From positions 17,205,001 through 17,269,000 of the forward strand of contig JAVHKY010000004.1 in NCBI GenBank assembly GCA_035079385.1: a stretch of DNA of 64,000 nt, written 5' to 3'. The notes beneath the pieces are model-generated. The model worked only from the letters and a program-made list of their open reading frames with translations, was not told the DNA's origin and searched no databases. A program made the translations under genes and the position numbers. Source of the stretch: Aspidiotus rigidus (lineage: Eukaryota; Arthropoda; Insecta; Hemiptera; Diaspididae). Shown here one piece after another: positions 44,600-58,415 of this stretch (the first letter of the stretch is position 1; each line of letters opens with the position of its first letter).

Positions 44600-45600
44600 A
44601 ATTTATCGTGAGAGCATTGGGGAGTTACTTCTTGATGAGGCAGCAATCCCACCGTCTATAATATCTGAATTTAAAACCATCCTTCAGTACTGCCCCAAGC
44701 CCAACATAGGTCTTTATCATCAAACTTCCTCCTGGCATGGGTATCCCAATAGGACCACCATCTAGTTATCTTATTTCCGAAGAGTTCATCTCCAAATTAG
44801 AGTTTGATATTTTCGGACCGAGACTCGCTCTCTTCAATCACAGTTTCCTGTAGCACCTGTGTGTTTGGACCGGACCCCTGCAAACCCTACATGACCTCCA
44901 CGGTTTCATGAATGATTTTTACCGCTCTATTAAATTTACCATCGAAGTTGAAGGCTCGAAGATCAACTATCTCGACCCCCCTATTTCCCTCCTTGGTAAT
45001 GGCCTTGAAATGGGCATCTAGAAGGAAAATACGACTACTGACAACCTCGTCCACGGGTCTTCGTATTGCCGACCTTCCCATAAAATTGTGGCTTTCAATC
45101 CTTAGTTCCCCTCCCCCTTGCCCCTTGCCCCTTTCGCTTGCGCTAAAGAGGTTTTCTCCTCAAACAGTTGGTCCTCATTAATATGATCAATATTGATGTT
45201 GAAGGGCTCGTCCACAAGAAGGAAGTCAGAACCGCTCTCCAGTGGATTACTACCTTCCAAGAAGAAGAACTTTGTTCTCCTCTCTTACGTTCTTAACCTC
45301 ACTTCCCAAATTGGTGAAGTTTTACGAACCACTAACAGGGTCCCTCTATTCTACCTTTTTCAAAACTTGGGAAGCTCCTCTCAAACAGGCCTCATCATAG
45401 AGTGGTGTGTACTTGCTCCGTTGTGGAGACTGCCCCACTACATATACGTCGGGAAAAAGGCGAGACCCTTCAACGTCAGAATCAACGACCACATCCTTGC
45501 GTAGGAGAACAACAATCTTCCAAATCGACCTTATTCGCAAGGCACGCACCAAGGGGGTGCATGTCTGTAAGCGTTTCTTTTTATTATTAGGGTAGAAACT
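44600..45600 (+). pseudogene. Penelope-like element, RT and GIY-YIG pieces, frameshifted (copy 2)
   Basis: Frames shift repeatedly. Recognisable pieces in order are GELLLDEAAIPPSIISEF (about 44616), PPGMGIPIGPPSSYLISEEF (44734), the fingers segment SIKFTIEVEGSKINYLD (44930-44980) that parallels INFLDL of copy 1, TTTDNLVHGSSY (45030), and near 45390-45500 GVYLLRCGDCPTTY, then RPFNVRINDHIL. The last piece is the GIY-YIG endonuclease with its CxxC, the domain that defines most PLEs. In-frame stops and shifts make it inactive. The frame upstream of 44600 is not clearly PLE-related. Confidence 0.8.
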
Positions 45601-45619
45601 TGCGACGTTGAAGGACACA

Positions 45620-48600
45620 ATAATTGAGTTTTGGGGAACAACACAATCTTAGCAAAAGTTACCAAATTACTCTATGCTAACAATACCACTCAAGACTCTC
45701 ATTCTAATTTTAATAAATCCAATGCCAGTGTTCGTCAATAGATTGATACGAGTGAGTATGTCATTCAACCTTCTTCTAGATATGGACTCTTGGTTAGAAA
45801 TCTATTGGCCTAGCTCCTCCTACTCTAAAAGTCACAAAGCAGACCTGCGGCCTCAAGATCTATAGTTTCTTACTAGCGTAAAAAATTGGTGCTTTTATAC
45901 AGGTGAATTTGACATCATTTCGAGATATTTTTATTTACGTTTTCAGTACCTGATACAAAAACCTGCGGGAAGATCAGTACCCTCTCTTTTATGTCCCACA
46001 ATGATGTGGGTTGTTCGGTTGACTAGTCGGTCTCTTACGTCTTTCACGAGTGATGTTGATAAGTACTTTTACCGCTATTAAATATGTGGGGAAAAGTCCG
46101 TCTTTGAAATTTTCACAACCGCCCTAATATCGGAGTCTGCAAGACTCCGGGTAGTATTACACAAGCACAATTCTGTTAAAATATCATTTGCATTCTCAGT
46201 TCCGTGTAATGTTTCACGATACGTTTGATAGCGTGTACTACTTTGAAAAGTAAAAGTTCTCTTTTTTCTTTCGTCGCGTAGCGCGATTACGTGTTAAATA
46301 TTTGCGTAATACCTTATCCGAATGATGCGATGGTTTTTCCCGGTTCACAAATAGAAACACAGTTTATTTTTTGCCACAAATTCTTCGCCATTCATCGCTA
46401 ATTTGTTTCCGGCTGGAGGTATCGGTTAAAAAAGCCATAAAGCCGAAAAAAATTAGGTTAGCTAGCGGTAGCGTGGTTTTCCTTTATTATTACGCAGGCT
46501 TGGTCTCAATACCGCATACCTTCTAGAAATTCACCTTGACCTTAGAATTACGATTCCAGTAATATGATGCTGCTTGTAAAAGATCATTGTACAGCAGTTT
46601 GAAAAATAATATCGATGGTCGTCTTTCCGTTTAAAATATGAGCGCAGTCGCTGAACGCAGTCTCTTCCTTTCGCTGGGAGTGCGCGCTTGAATGCGTCTA
46701 TTGTTTTACAGTTTCAAAATATCAATTTCCTTTGCCCATACGAGAAAGGCTACACATGAATGAACGAAAACGAGGTATCAATGGAAGTTAGTGAAAAACG
46801 AAAGAAAATGAGTTTTCTTGAACTACTGCGGCACCAGATGTATGTGAGAATTTTTGATCATAATTCTTGGTTCGCCACCTCACTGCTCCGAGCTAGTTTT
46901 CATTAGAGTAACTGATAGCCGCGTAGAGAAACTCACGGCCGGAAGAGTGGCTCCGGAGTATTTACGAAAGAATCCTTACAGCTTTTGAGGAAATTTCTCT
47001 CTCCCAAGTATTGCAAGTAGGACGCCAAGATTTGTTTTCGAAAAAAGAAAAAAAAATTAAGTTCAGATGGGGTCTCTTTCAAGCCCTCCTGTTTCTGAGG
47101 ACTGTTTGAGCTGATTCTCTTTGCGTCATGAAACCAAAGAATTAAAGATATTTTCTTTTGGCAATGTATATGGACGACGTCTTCTAGCTCTGGAATGGTC
47201 CTTCTGACCTTGAGGAATTCCTTGGCTATTAAAATAGTCAATTTCCAGTGTTGAATTCACTATGGAAGTGGTAGGAGGAAGGATTAATGTCTCAACCTCG
47301 CGTGAGTGGATTGTCAATTACATCCGAAACCTACAAATATAGCAGATCTATAAGACATACTACTTCAGAATATTATTCTCTTTTACATAGATATGCAGTT
47401 CAAAGCTAAATGATCTTTGGACTTTTCTCCATGCTCCTGATGAATACTAGCGCCTTTGAAGGATAAGTTAGCATCATTAGGGAAATGAGGAAAAGAACTC
47501 AGATCAATTCAAAGGCCCTTGATAACACCGCCTCTCTTTCCCACAATACACCTATAAGAAGAAAAGAAAGAGGAATCTGGAGAATAAGTATATCGACCAG
47601 GCCCACGAGTATCTTTAGGCCGATTAACCTTACGTTAGCTTTACGAGTACAGCGAGCTTCTTGGCAAGGATTAGCAGCTCCATATCATAATGTCACATCC
47701 ATAAAAGATTTACTAGTCCCTAAAATGTGACGCATTAGGTATTCTAATAAACCCTTGTTATTTTTACACCTCTCAACAAATTCGAACAGCTAGGGAGTAA
47801 CGGAAAGAAATGTTGCAGGAACCAGATTTTGCTAAACATATTTCCTCTTCCTTTGCGTACCTATCCATGTTATCTCATTAAATCAAGACATGACGATGTA
47901 CTGTTTACTGTCTTTGTGCGGGTCATATAACTATAAGTAATCTGTACATTTTAATGAGACGATTATTCGATCACGTTCTTCTAATTAAAGGCAACGCACC
48001 GGTAGTACAACTTGTAAACTATAACAAGTTAGGTAATAAAAATCAGTTCAATTTCTAGTCGTGTGTATATGCTTTAAGAAACTTCATTTATGCCGTGCAG
48101 TACTTCATAAGAGTCGACCGTACACTTCCGCACTGTGTAGCTCGCGTGAAATCATCATCTGATTGAAGTGGCACGGTACGGTTTTGTGGTAAATTTATTC
48201 GTCCTGAGCACAATTAGCGATACCGTCACGATAATACATTCGTCAATCTACCGAGGAAATCCTAGCTACGACGAAATTACGTATTCCGAGTTCTAGATTT
48301 ACGCCGTCTACTCTGTAAGTCGTAATTCTATAGTACCCACAAAGCAAAAGGACGGAGCCCTTGTGTTTTCACAATTTTATTTCAGAACAGTTTAGCAACT
48401 TTTTCTGCAATTAACTGAACATGATCGCCTGTTCAAATCCAGATTCAATCTTGACCAATTTTGCGATATTAGCGCTGCCATACCAAAAAAAGATTGAAGG
48501 AGGTCAAGCAAGTCAAGCCATTTAAGTCATAGATATCATTCGGCTTACACCCTTGAAATTTGAGCTGAAACCTTAATTTTCTAAGCATTGCCACCTCACT

Positions 48601-50200
48601 GTCTTACAAAATTGTATTCAAGTCGACGATAAGGCAAACTGTATCTTTTGGACAAATGGTGTGAGTGCGTGAATTGTGATAACTGATAAGGATCTTCTAC
48701 ATTTACTATACTACTTCTTCTTCAACAATGGAGTAACAGAGAAAAAATGATTAGGTATCGGAGAAATTGGAGCTTCGTTTCTCCTATGAAGAATACTCTT
48801 CCCTCAATGGTGTCAAAATGAGCATTATAGATATAGTAAGTCGACAAAAATTGTTGATATAGGTAGTTATTGTATCAATATTGAAAGAAAGAACGCTTGC
48901 TATAAATTGAATTGTTCATTAAAAAATCATCTGAGAAACGACTACCTATCAATTACTTTTGAATTAGTTGTATTATATAATCTTATACCGTGCTTATAAC
49001 AAAAATAGCATTTTCTCCTGATCGTTTGTTGATTTAAAATAGATAGGTACCTACATTAGGGACCTAACCTACTTACATCAATTTAACTTTGGACGTTAGC
49101 TCAAAAGACGTGAGAACATGCAGGTTTGATGATCTTGAAAAGTTCATTTTGTTCTGCAAGTGTACGTATACAGTAAGTAAATTTAAGTAGGTACCTACAC
49201 GCGCATTGGCGTTTAGCATGCGTTTTGATGAGAAGTTTGTACATAATAATAACAGATGAGAACCTAAAAATCTGAAATCATTGTGAGTGTCAAAATGATG
49301 CACAATGTTATAACTGCTATCATAATTCAGGAAAATTGCAGATTTTTTTATGAGTCTTCAAAATTTAATCATCACATCTTTACCAGTTTGTATGGCACAA
49401 AGACCAAAAAGCTTGAAGCCATAAAACTGTTACATCATTATTCAAATCACAGTAATTTAAATTAAGCTTTCAAACTTTATATTTTGGGTTTTCTTTCCTT
49501 GAGTTGCACAATTTTTTTTACTTTTAGATTCTTCAAAGGAAAAATGGAATTTTTGATTCAACTCAGATTTTCATTTTGAGCCATTACAAGCTGTAAATCC
49601 TCTTCGTTCACGCCTACGTCACATCAGCATGTCACAGCATCCTTGTATTCAAAATAATTTCGAGATTTGTGGTCGATGGTGGCATGGTGCTTATAGGGAA
49701 AGTAAACGATTTTTTTACACGGACTTTTCCATAAGAAGAAAAATTGAATTCGATCATTTGCTCATAATTGAGTAGAAGAATAAAGTGAGAAATAAAAAAT
49801 ACATTCTCAAATACTTGAACGTTGAATTCCTTATTTATTTCTCATTTTGAAATACTAACACATGATCGAAATGTTCCCTGTGTATTCTATGGGAGTCGAT
49901 AATGTTCTAAGCACCATCGCATGATACTATCGCAAAATTCTGCGATATCGCGCACTATTGATCAAAATTGCTCGATGTTAGCACTTATAGTGACGTCACG
50001 TGAATGAAGAGGATTGTATAATACAGTGTAGCATTGCAGTGGACACACTACATCAGCGCTCCACAGTCCACCCAAAGGCTTCACCAGTCAGTTAATTTTT
50101 AATTACGCAGAACTGCAGCAGATGCAGAGGCGCTCACTATGTCACCAGCTAACAAAACAAATTACGTCGCAACTTAACTTTTTAGTAAGAGTTTTCACTG
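45620..50200. other. Long unique stretch, no gene recognised
   Basis: Mixed AT-rich sequence without tandem arrays. Open frames (such as 46933-47241 minus and 47485-47730 plus) lack recognised motifs or splice signals that would chain them. A sparse regulatory or intergenic role is the default reading. Confidence 0.4.
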
Positions 50201-50203
50201 TTA

Positions 50204-50462
50204 TCCAATATTTAATTGACATACTTCACAAATTGCAATTCGCAGAAATAGGCGTCTTATTTGTGGAAGAAAGATATCTTTCTCTAAAATGCGATTTGTG
50301 ATGTACATCAATTAAATAATTCTGCCATACAAAGTTAAATTGACGTATATGCAAATAATGAATACGAGAAAAAGAGGCTATATCAAGTATACCCATAACC
50401 TCTTTTCCTTGTATTCATTATCTGCATATACGTCAATTCAACTTTGTACGGCAGATATTGGA
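50204..50462. mobile_element. Compound foldback with two adjacent hairpins
   Basis: The outer ends TCCAATAT (50204) and ATATTGGA (50455-50462) are inverse. Hairpin 1 pairs ATTTAATTGACATACTTCAC (50209) with the inverse near 50286-50317. Hairpin 2 pairs the arm starting TCTGCCATACAAAGTTAAAT (50321-50378) with its inverse at 50397-50456, through TTGACGTATATGCA and AATGAATAC, with few mismatches. No coding capacity is seen. Confidence 0.75.
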
Positions 50463-50469
50463 CGGCAGT

Positions 50470-53400
50470 GCAACACTGTCTGACTAAGTCTTAACTATAA
50501 GTCTGACTGATAATAGGCAACCATCAGCTGAGGATTATGACTCAAAATGGCGCTGTATTCCGTAAAAATCTATTTCCCGATAATATTTTAGGTATTAGTG
50601 TTTCTCTGTTGTTTCTGAAAAAAGAAAAAATGGATCAAGTTCATCATCAGACAACTTGCATACAATTGTACAAAAACTGAGCTCAAACATTCCTCTTTTT
50701 GTAAACTACGTGTACATCATCTGGGTATGTAATGCACTTCCTATAATTCATTTGAAAATGCATCCTTGTTAGATAGCACGTTGATAGCATCTCATTTTTC
50801 AGTCCTATGCTAATCAGAATTTGTAGGTATCTCAATGAATAAGATGAACTCCGCATGGTTTTTTGTTATTAACGGGATGGAATAATTGAGTATTATTTCG
50901 CGCAATGGCGCTTATTATAGTTTTCTGAACAATTGTTTTCAAAGAGGTAAGTCGATCATTGCCTGTTTTGATAAAATATTGATTGTAAATTCTCTCTACA
51001 CAAATTATATAATTTTTATGTTTCTTGGCTTTTGTAAAGATATCAACCTTAGAATCGATTGCATTTATCATGATAGACATGGCTGGTCATTCCTTCAATT
51101 GAAAGTTACCTGTCTGTGGATAATGGATATGTACATAATCTGTAAGATGACGAAAATTTCATCGATATACTCTTAGTGAAGTTCAAGATAATGGAAACAA
51201 GTGCATTAATATGTAATGTCAAAGTATTATGCGTTTTCACTGAAGCGTTTGGTTCATTAGTTTGTTTCCAATTTCAGATTTCAACTTAGTTGCTGATAAC
51301 CCTAGACTACTTCTCTTGAACAAATACTTATGAATATGTCGTCTGATTTATATTGGAGATCACCTAAGGCTTCGGCGAAAAATTACTTGTAGGTCTATAC
51401 CTATGGCCTATTTGATCGGTAAGTAATAATTCCAAATGATCGATATAGAATATTCTGAAAGTAACAGTCGCATAATATTTCAGATTAGGTATATTTGAAA
51501 TTTGTGGGATGAAAAGTTTATTGATGGAGGAAACACGACATAAATTTGAGAGGGAAATCAGATTCATACAAAGTCTGTGAAAACTGATTATCCCAGAGAA
51601 AAATTGATTGTGCAGTGTTATTCGATAATGTTGGTGAGAAAAAGAAAACGATCAGATACAAGTACCTTGAAGTGCTTGTTTTCTCAAAATTCACGAGTTA
51701 TAGAAATCGAAAGCTTGTTGAATTCTTTTTGTGACAACTTCATTTATACTTTTGGTGAGAAGCATATGGATGTTGTGAATTTTATGTGCAGTACCTAACT
51801 GTCCTGCAATATTGCAATCTTACGGATGGTCAAAGTTGTGGATTACGGCTATCGTATGAAGTACTCTTACCTCGGGTACCCTCTATCGAGAAGTTACGAA
51901 TGTGGCAATGAATTGCTGACATTCTTTTGCGAAAAGTAGAAAGTCTTTCTTGAAACATATCCTTCGCGTTCAGAATGCGGATTTTCAAACATTTCACGAC
52001 TTTTTTTTTTCTTAATTCTAAAATGGTCTTATAATATTCAAGCTGAAAAGTTTTCTTACTTGCTCGTGAACGCGTACGTACAGTTCTTGGATATTTTACT
52101 TAGCTTTGAAAAGTGTTGCCGCTTACCTGAAACAATAATATCAATTTACAAATTGTTAGATACATAGATATTAGAAATTACCATGAACTAAGATTGCTAT
52201 TTACTTTTTATTAAATAATGACTACTTATACCAGAATGACTACAGCGTAGGTACTTTCCTCGTTCTAAATATTACAACTAAATTAGATTTTCTATTCTAA
52301 TGAATACCGTCGAATTTAAAACGTACCTATGTGCATATATGTAAATGTATCTACGATATCATTCGTGCATACGTGTTTTATATACTCGTATATTAAGAAT
52401 TTAGACAACGGTACTTGACAATGCGTATCAATTTATGATACTCTAATCGATATCTTCTCATTTCCATTTCGTTCGGTATATGATCGCGTGAATTTTTTAT
52501 CTCAAACAGAAGAACGCGTATTCATTGTCTGTGTCCAGCAGATTTTTGCGAGAGTGGCTGAACCCAGAGAGAAAGCGTATTTGCGATAGCGGAAAAGTAT
52601 TAACTACACATACGGGGCACCGATTCACATTTGGACGATTTAAATAGACGCTTATTTGCGAAAACGGAGAATCGTTGCTAGTTAAAGAATACGTGTGAAG
52701 AAAATCTTTCCCCTATCGTGTAGTCGAACGCTGTCCGCGTACGACGTAAGGGTACAGACTTTTGCCGTATACAGTCATGTAGGTTGAAGAAACGATTAAA
52801 ATTTTCTAGTACGTACGCGATTATTTCATTATAGGAATCGGTAGAGCATATTGGGCCGAGTTAAAATAAGCCCATTGCAGAAATCGGAATTTGTGAAGAT
52901 TAGATAACTGACCGACGAACGAGTGCGCGTAATATACTGGTTAAAAATTCGTCGTTAAGGTGTGAATTCGATAATTACGCCTACTTCGGGCGCGGAGAAG
53001 ATAAAGAAATTCGAATGAGAAACGTCAAATTATCATAATTTCGAACGAGACTCGATGCGTTGCAACAACGACAATAATAATAAAAAAAAAAGGTAGTTCA
53101 TTTCATTTTAATGTTTGGAAAAGACTATACAGACTCGACTGCGACGGAGTAAATCGGGTTAATGGGTTATAGTATTTAGTAAGAGAATAGATCCTGCACG
53201 CATTATGCTGGCCCAACATTTCATGCGGATTGAAGTACACACAAAGTACGATAAGTAATTCTCTATAGTCGACATAGGACGAGCACGACTAAATAATGAC
53301 GTTACGCGTAAATTATCCTAAATATCCGTGTTATTTGTGGTCTTATGGAGATGCGATTACCGAATATGAGGTTGTAATCGCAAAAAAATAATGAAAGGCG

Positions 53401-54700
53401 AAACGTAATGAACGATGGTAGAGAGCTGGTTTGAAAATTATTGCTTCGCGATTCGTCGATACTGGTGAAAACTGCGTGCTGTATCGATTACCTAAATCGC
53501 AAATTATAACGAATAATGAGGACAAATGGGGGCGAAAATTCTGGGCCCCGGGACGGAAAATGTAGGTAGCCTCAAAAAAATTGTACTTTTTTTTAAGGTA
53601 TGCACGTAGAGATTTTTTCTCCTGTTTTAGTTTCACTTTATTCAATATTTGATTCCAATTACTTATAATAGTGCGTTTAATTTGAATATCTTTAAAAATC
53701 AGTGTAAAAAGTCTGGTTCGAAAAAATAGATCTACAAACTACAAAATACATTGTGAACAAATAATGGAAAAATAATATTTTCTCAGCTCAATTGACCTGA
53801 TGGTTGAGGCTCTTTTGGATGACCTTGACCTAATTTAGAACTTGGAAAAAAGTGAGGTGATTTGAAAAACCGTACCTAAACTCGCTCCGAATTACTTATA
53901 CACTTTTGTGACGTCATTAAAATCAAATCGTTCTGGAATTATTAGCTGATTGATTATCCTGTCTGGAGAATTTGGTAATGATTCCAAACTTTTTTGTTTC
54001 AGGATTACAATAGCCTAGCAATAGTGGGCGATTTAAAAGTTTCGATTCATTATGTTAAAAAAAAAAGTATGTTTATTTAACATTAAGATGTATCTACAGA
54101 CGTTTTCGTTTTTGTTTCAGTAGCCTACAAGCAGAACAAATCTAGTGAAGTTTCCAAAGGAATACAGCATTACAATGGCTTCGGTTGAATCGAAATGAAG
54201 ATTTGGATTAAGGAATAATTTACTTCGCAGATAATGATAATACCTATCTTGTGCAGCTGTTTTCAGAAGTGATACTACCAATTTGAATTTCCGTTTTCGC
54301 TCCATGTGGCAGGTTGAAAAAAAAGACTCATAGCCAAAATGTCGTTCAATTTCTAGATGCGCGATATTAATGAAGTCGGTGTACGGCTTGCGTCGGTCTA
54401 GTGGAAATCCAGCGACAAACAAAGTTCGGAATGGAATAGCCAATATGAGCCAGAAAGGCCGGTGTTTTCTTTTTGATATGGCTGGTTTCATAGTCAGTTT
54501 ACAATATTAACTCGGTAACGGAGTTCTCTTTGAACTGGATGAATGGATATCGAGAGTAATTCCAACTGAAACCCAAGGCTGGGAATTGCACCACGGTAAG
54601 TGAAAACGCAGAGACCGATTATGGTGAATTACTGTGAGCACTACCAGGCCTTAAGAGTAGATCGTCATACTTCGATTTCAAAATAGGCGATTTTTTCGTC
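50470..54700. other. Unique sequence, no gene recognised
   Basis: No tandem arrays. Open frames up to 124 codons (54117-54491 minus) carry no recognised domain. 52400-53330 is unique and rather CpG-containing, which could mark regulatory DNA or an unrecognised non-coding exon; nothing seen decides this. Confidence 0.4.
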
Positions 54701-54779
54701 ATATTTCTCCTTCCTTCCCTATTTATATGATTCTTTGTGAACGTCCGCGCGAATTAATATCCTCATCAACCCTCCAACC

Positions 54780-55500
54780 TTAGTGACGTCGTCACCCCTA
54801 ACCTTCGGACACATACACTCTTGTAACGTCATCGCTTTCAGCTTTAGTGATGTCATCAACCCATTACATCATCACCCCTAACCTCGAGACTTGTACAAGT
54901 ACTCCTGGAATAAATTAGTCATCGGCCAAATACACCTCCAACAGTATTTTTTCAGGCCACGCATTCAGGCTAGTTTAACCTAATGTATAATCAGATCTTT
55001 AGTATCTGACTATTAGCCTAGTTTTGTAAATAGCGCTTCTAGTTCCAGACCCTCCTCGACATTATTTCTTTACGTCAACATACTGTGAGCCTCATTCAGC
55101 CTCTCCTCCAACGGTACTTGGTATAACGTATGTTAGGCTAAGCGTTACTTTGATGACGTCATTATCCCTAACTCGGGTGACGTCATCGCATTCGCCCCGC
55201 AACATGTGAGTTTTTTTTTTCTTTTTCAATTGAATTCCTTCAGAGGCGATGGAAAGAATCTCTGTAGTGATGGAATATGGAAAAATTTCGAGTTACTAGC
55301 TATTTGTATAAATGAGGGACGTGATTCGAAAGAACTAAAGTCCAAGTGACTTGGAGAAATTTCGTGTCACGAGTTTGCTAGAGGAAATCAGCAGGAAAAA
55401 TGTAGACTCGAGATTAGGCGACTTGAAAAAACTATGAGTTACAAGTTGTATAGAGAATTTTCGGAAAAATCTTGACTCGAGACTGTATAGGTACACAATA
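54780..55500. repeat. GTGACGTCATC repeats and degenerate GACTTGGAAAAATTTCG units
   Basis: TAGTGACGTCGTCACCCCTAA, TAGTGATGTCATCAACCC and TTGATGACGTCATTATCCCT with GGGTGACGTCATCGC recur between 54780 and 55195. From 55270 to 55500 come diverged units of the 46-mer type (GGAAAAATTTCGAGTTACTAG). Both motif classes are shared with the dispersed repeats elsewhere in the window. Confidence 0.5.
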
Positions 55501-55509
55501 AATTTTAGA

Positions 55510-58340
55510 CTTGAGGAAACTCTGAGGAAACACCATTGCTCTTGATTGGGGGCTAATTGTTACATTTTCTTGTAATTTAAGCTTGTAATTCGAACCAGTT
55601 TCAAAATCTAAATTCCTAATCTATATTTCAGCTGTATCTTCGGCGATATTTCTTTTGCAATAGTCGTACTAGAAATTTGTTCTTTGAGTAATAACCAGCC
55701 TGGTTTTTCGAGTCATAAAATCAAATGAATCTCTCAAGATTAATATTTCTCCAGATTATCAAGGAGTCTAATCGCTCATCGGTCCAAGAGGCCCTTAGAC
55801 ATCTTACTTTTCAGGACCCTCTTGGTGGTACATGAGGGATTGTACTTTTCACTCTTTAATCCCCTTCTGACAAACGTCTCGCTCAATTTGGTCAATTGCT
55901 GTAAACAACAGAGGTTATCAGGTTCTTTGAGTCAGGAATTGATGTTATTATGGATTCCTCAATTTTACTTGATGATGAAGAAGTGATAGAAAAAATCGCT
56001 CAGCTTAGCAATATTTTACGAGGATTTCTATTGTTCTCGAATTTGATAAGATTTTTATTTAGGTACTAAAAATCCTGACGAGTTGATTTTTTCGAAGTTA
56101 GGAAATAACGCTCGCTGGATGTCGTCTCGTTTACGCGTTCATCGGAATCGTGCGTAACGGTCTAACTGTTTATTTTTTTCGTTGTTCTTTAATTAATTCA
56201 AATAAATTCTTCACCAGTGGATGTACAGTGTAGTCAAGCGCTGAGTGAATAATGGCGAAGAAAAATTTATTACCGGTGTTGTTGCTGTAATAATTGACGT
56301 CAAATTTTTTGTTTTAAACAATCGACAATCAAGATCATCGTCACGTCATCGCGATCGCCGAATATTTTTTCAGCCGAGATAAAGAGTAATTTACGAGCAT
56401 TTTAACTCCTTGTAAACGGTAGCAACCTATAAGAGTGGATATAACTTTCGCTTTTTTTTTTCTTTCCGTTATTATTGTTTTACGATAGACTGTTGAATTA
56501 ATGAAAACAGCGACGCGTCGCCGATTCTTTCCAATTTTATCGACCAAGGAAATCTGCGACGACGGCTCAGCCTTTACGGCAGCGTGCCTGCTGGTTTAGA
56601 ATGATGGGCTTACTACGAGAAGAATTCGTGCGCGAAAGCTTTTACTGTATTTTCATGCGATTCCGTCGTCTTTTCCGGCCCGAGTGTACCGACATCTCCG
56701 CGGCGTATGTAAATACTTTCCAAAAGAATAACTCATTCAACCGCGCGTTCGGTTTCACCGGATTCTTCTTTTCGGCCGCGAATATTTCTCGGCGGTCATT
56801 CGAGTACACGTGTAGTAAGCTCGTGGGAAGAATCGGAAAAGCACGCCAATTACCGAGGCCTCGCGGTACTTTTGTCGCGACGGAATGCTAAGAAAGGTAT
56901 CGAAGTATTCGAGGTGTGGATTCAGTGTCCACCCGAATCGATGAATCTAGCCGGACCATAAAGTTTCACATTTTAGTAAAAGGATGGCGAGCGAAAGGTG
57001 CGCGGCGATTACTGTCGCGAGTTTAATTGTCGTCAATTTACCGCGATATATCGTATCAAATTTCATGATTGGGGGGGTTCGCCGTTGGCGTATTACTTTC
57101 TCGGTACCTTTGTGTAAACATGTTTCGATCTTAATCTCCGATTAATTGCATTCGTAGCATAGTTTTGACATCGTGGCACGGTTCTGCTTTAAATTTAGGC
57201 GTGCTAGCACGCGTCCCGATTAATCTATCCACGATGTATGAATGTATTGTCGTCGACGTGTGAATGAAAAATGATGATCGCTTCGGATGTTGTTATGAGC
57301 GTCAATCATCTCTCTAGCAGCCTCTTACGTTGGTATCACGATTTATATTTTTCATCTCTTACATAAGACGTACACTATGGACACTTCTTCTATACCAAAA
57401 TGTGCGTGCCTCAAGTGTTGCATCTCGGCGAGCATATCATCACGTACTGCAGCCTCCGTCCGTTGACTACCCCGATAACTCCTCGGTCATGAAAATATGT
57501 TGTCTACCGGATGTACCTTTAGGATTAATTTATAATAAAAAAAAATGAATATCGACGAATATAAATAAGTAGCCTAGATATGTCAGTTTTGGAAGAAAAC
57601 GGTAATCCATAATCTAAAGGTGAATGCTCGCCTAAAAAGAATTCACATCAATCTAAAATAAGTATTACCAAAACAAAGGAAATATGTGTCAAGTATGGCG
57701 TAGTATAATTTCGTTTGGTGAATCATCATTCAGGTTCTATGTGTATGTACATTATAGATCGTATTTTTTCTCATTGCTCAGTTTTTTTTTCGAACACGAC
57801 GCGCAGTAGCTCCTTCGACTATGCAGTGATCAGAAAGGTATCTAACTCGTTAAAATTCTTTTGTTTAATGGACTGAAACGTATGACTCTGTAGGTCATTT
57901 TTTTCAACGTTCTACTAAGAAATGGAAAAATATGTATAGTTTAACAGTACATTTCGATTTGACACCTGATTTTGTACAGTTGGTCAGTGATTCATGCAGC
58001 ATGATGTATCGTCTTAGATTTACTCTTCTAAGCGTGGTCAAGTTGAGTTTCTTGAACCTACCACGTGTCATATTTACTAATTTCACGGGAAGTAATGTTG
58101 CTTTGAAACTCAAATGTCGGTGAGGGCTCGATACGTTGGGACTGAAACTGAAAAAAAAAGTCTGAAAGTGATAATTTGCTCCCAGATCGTCCTCAGTTCA
58201 TTTGTTACCAGCTGGTTCTCTGTTGCATTGCGATTTCCAGGATTGATGAGGATTTCTTTAGATTTCAACTATCCATTCACATGATACATCCCTCACAACA
58301 CTAAATTATTCGATAATTATTGCATACTAGACTTATATTT
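55510..58340. other. Unique sequence, no gene recognised
   Basis: 56560-57260 is noticeably richer in CpG than its surroundings and contains an open plus frame (56601-56891) without a recognised domain. It could be an exon or promoter of an unidentified gene, but no splice chain or motif supports that. Confidence 0.4.
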
Positions 58341-58362
58341 TAAACTATAACAGACATGAAAC

Positions 58363-58415
58363 ATGATCTTCATTAATTTGGCTGGACCAGAAATTTTTTT
58401 GTTTTTTTTTTTCCT
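58363..58415. repeat. Dispersed CATTTATTTGG..CCAGAAATTTTT repeat, copy 2
   Basis: GAAACATGATCTTCATTAAT, then TTGGCTGGACCAGAAATTTT and T-runs. Related to 41818 and 62160. Confidence 0.5.
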
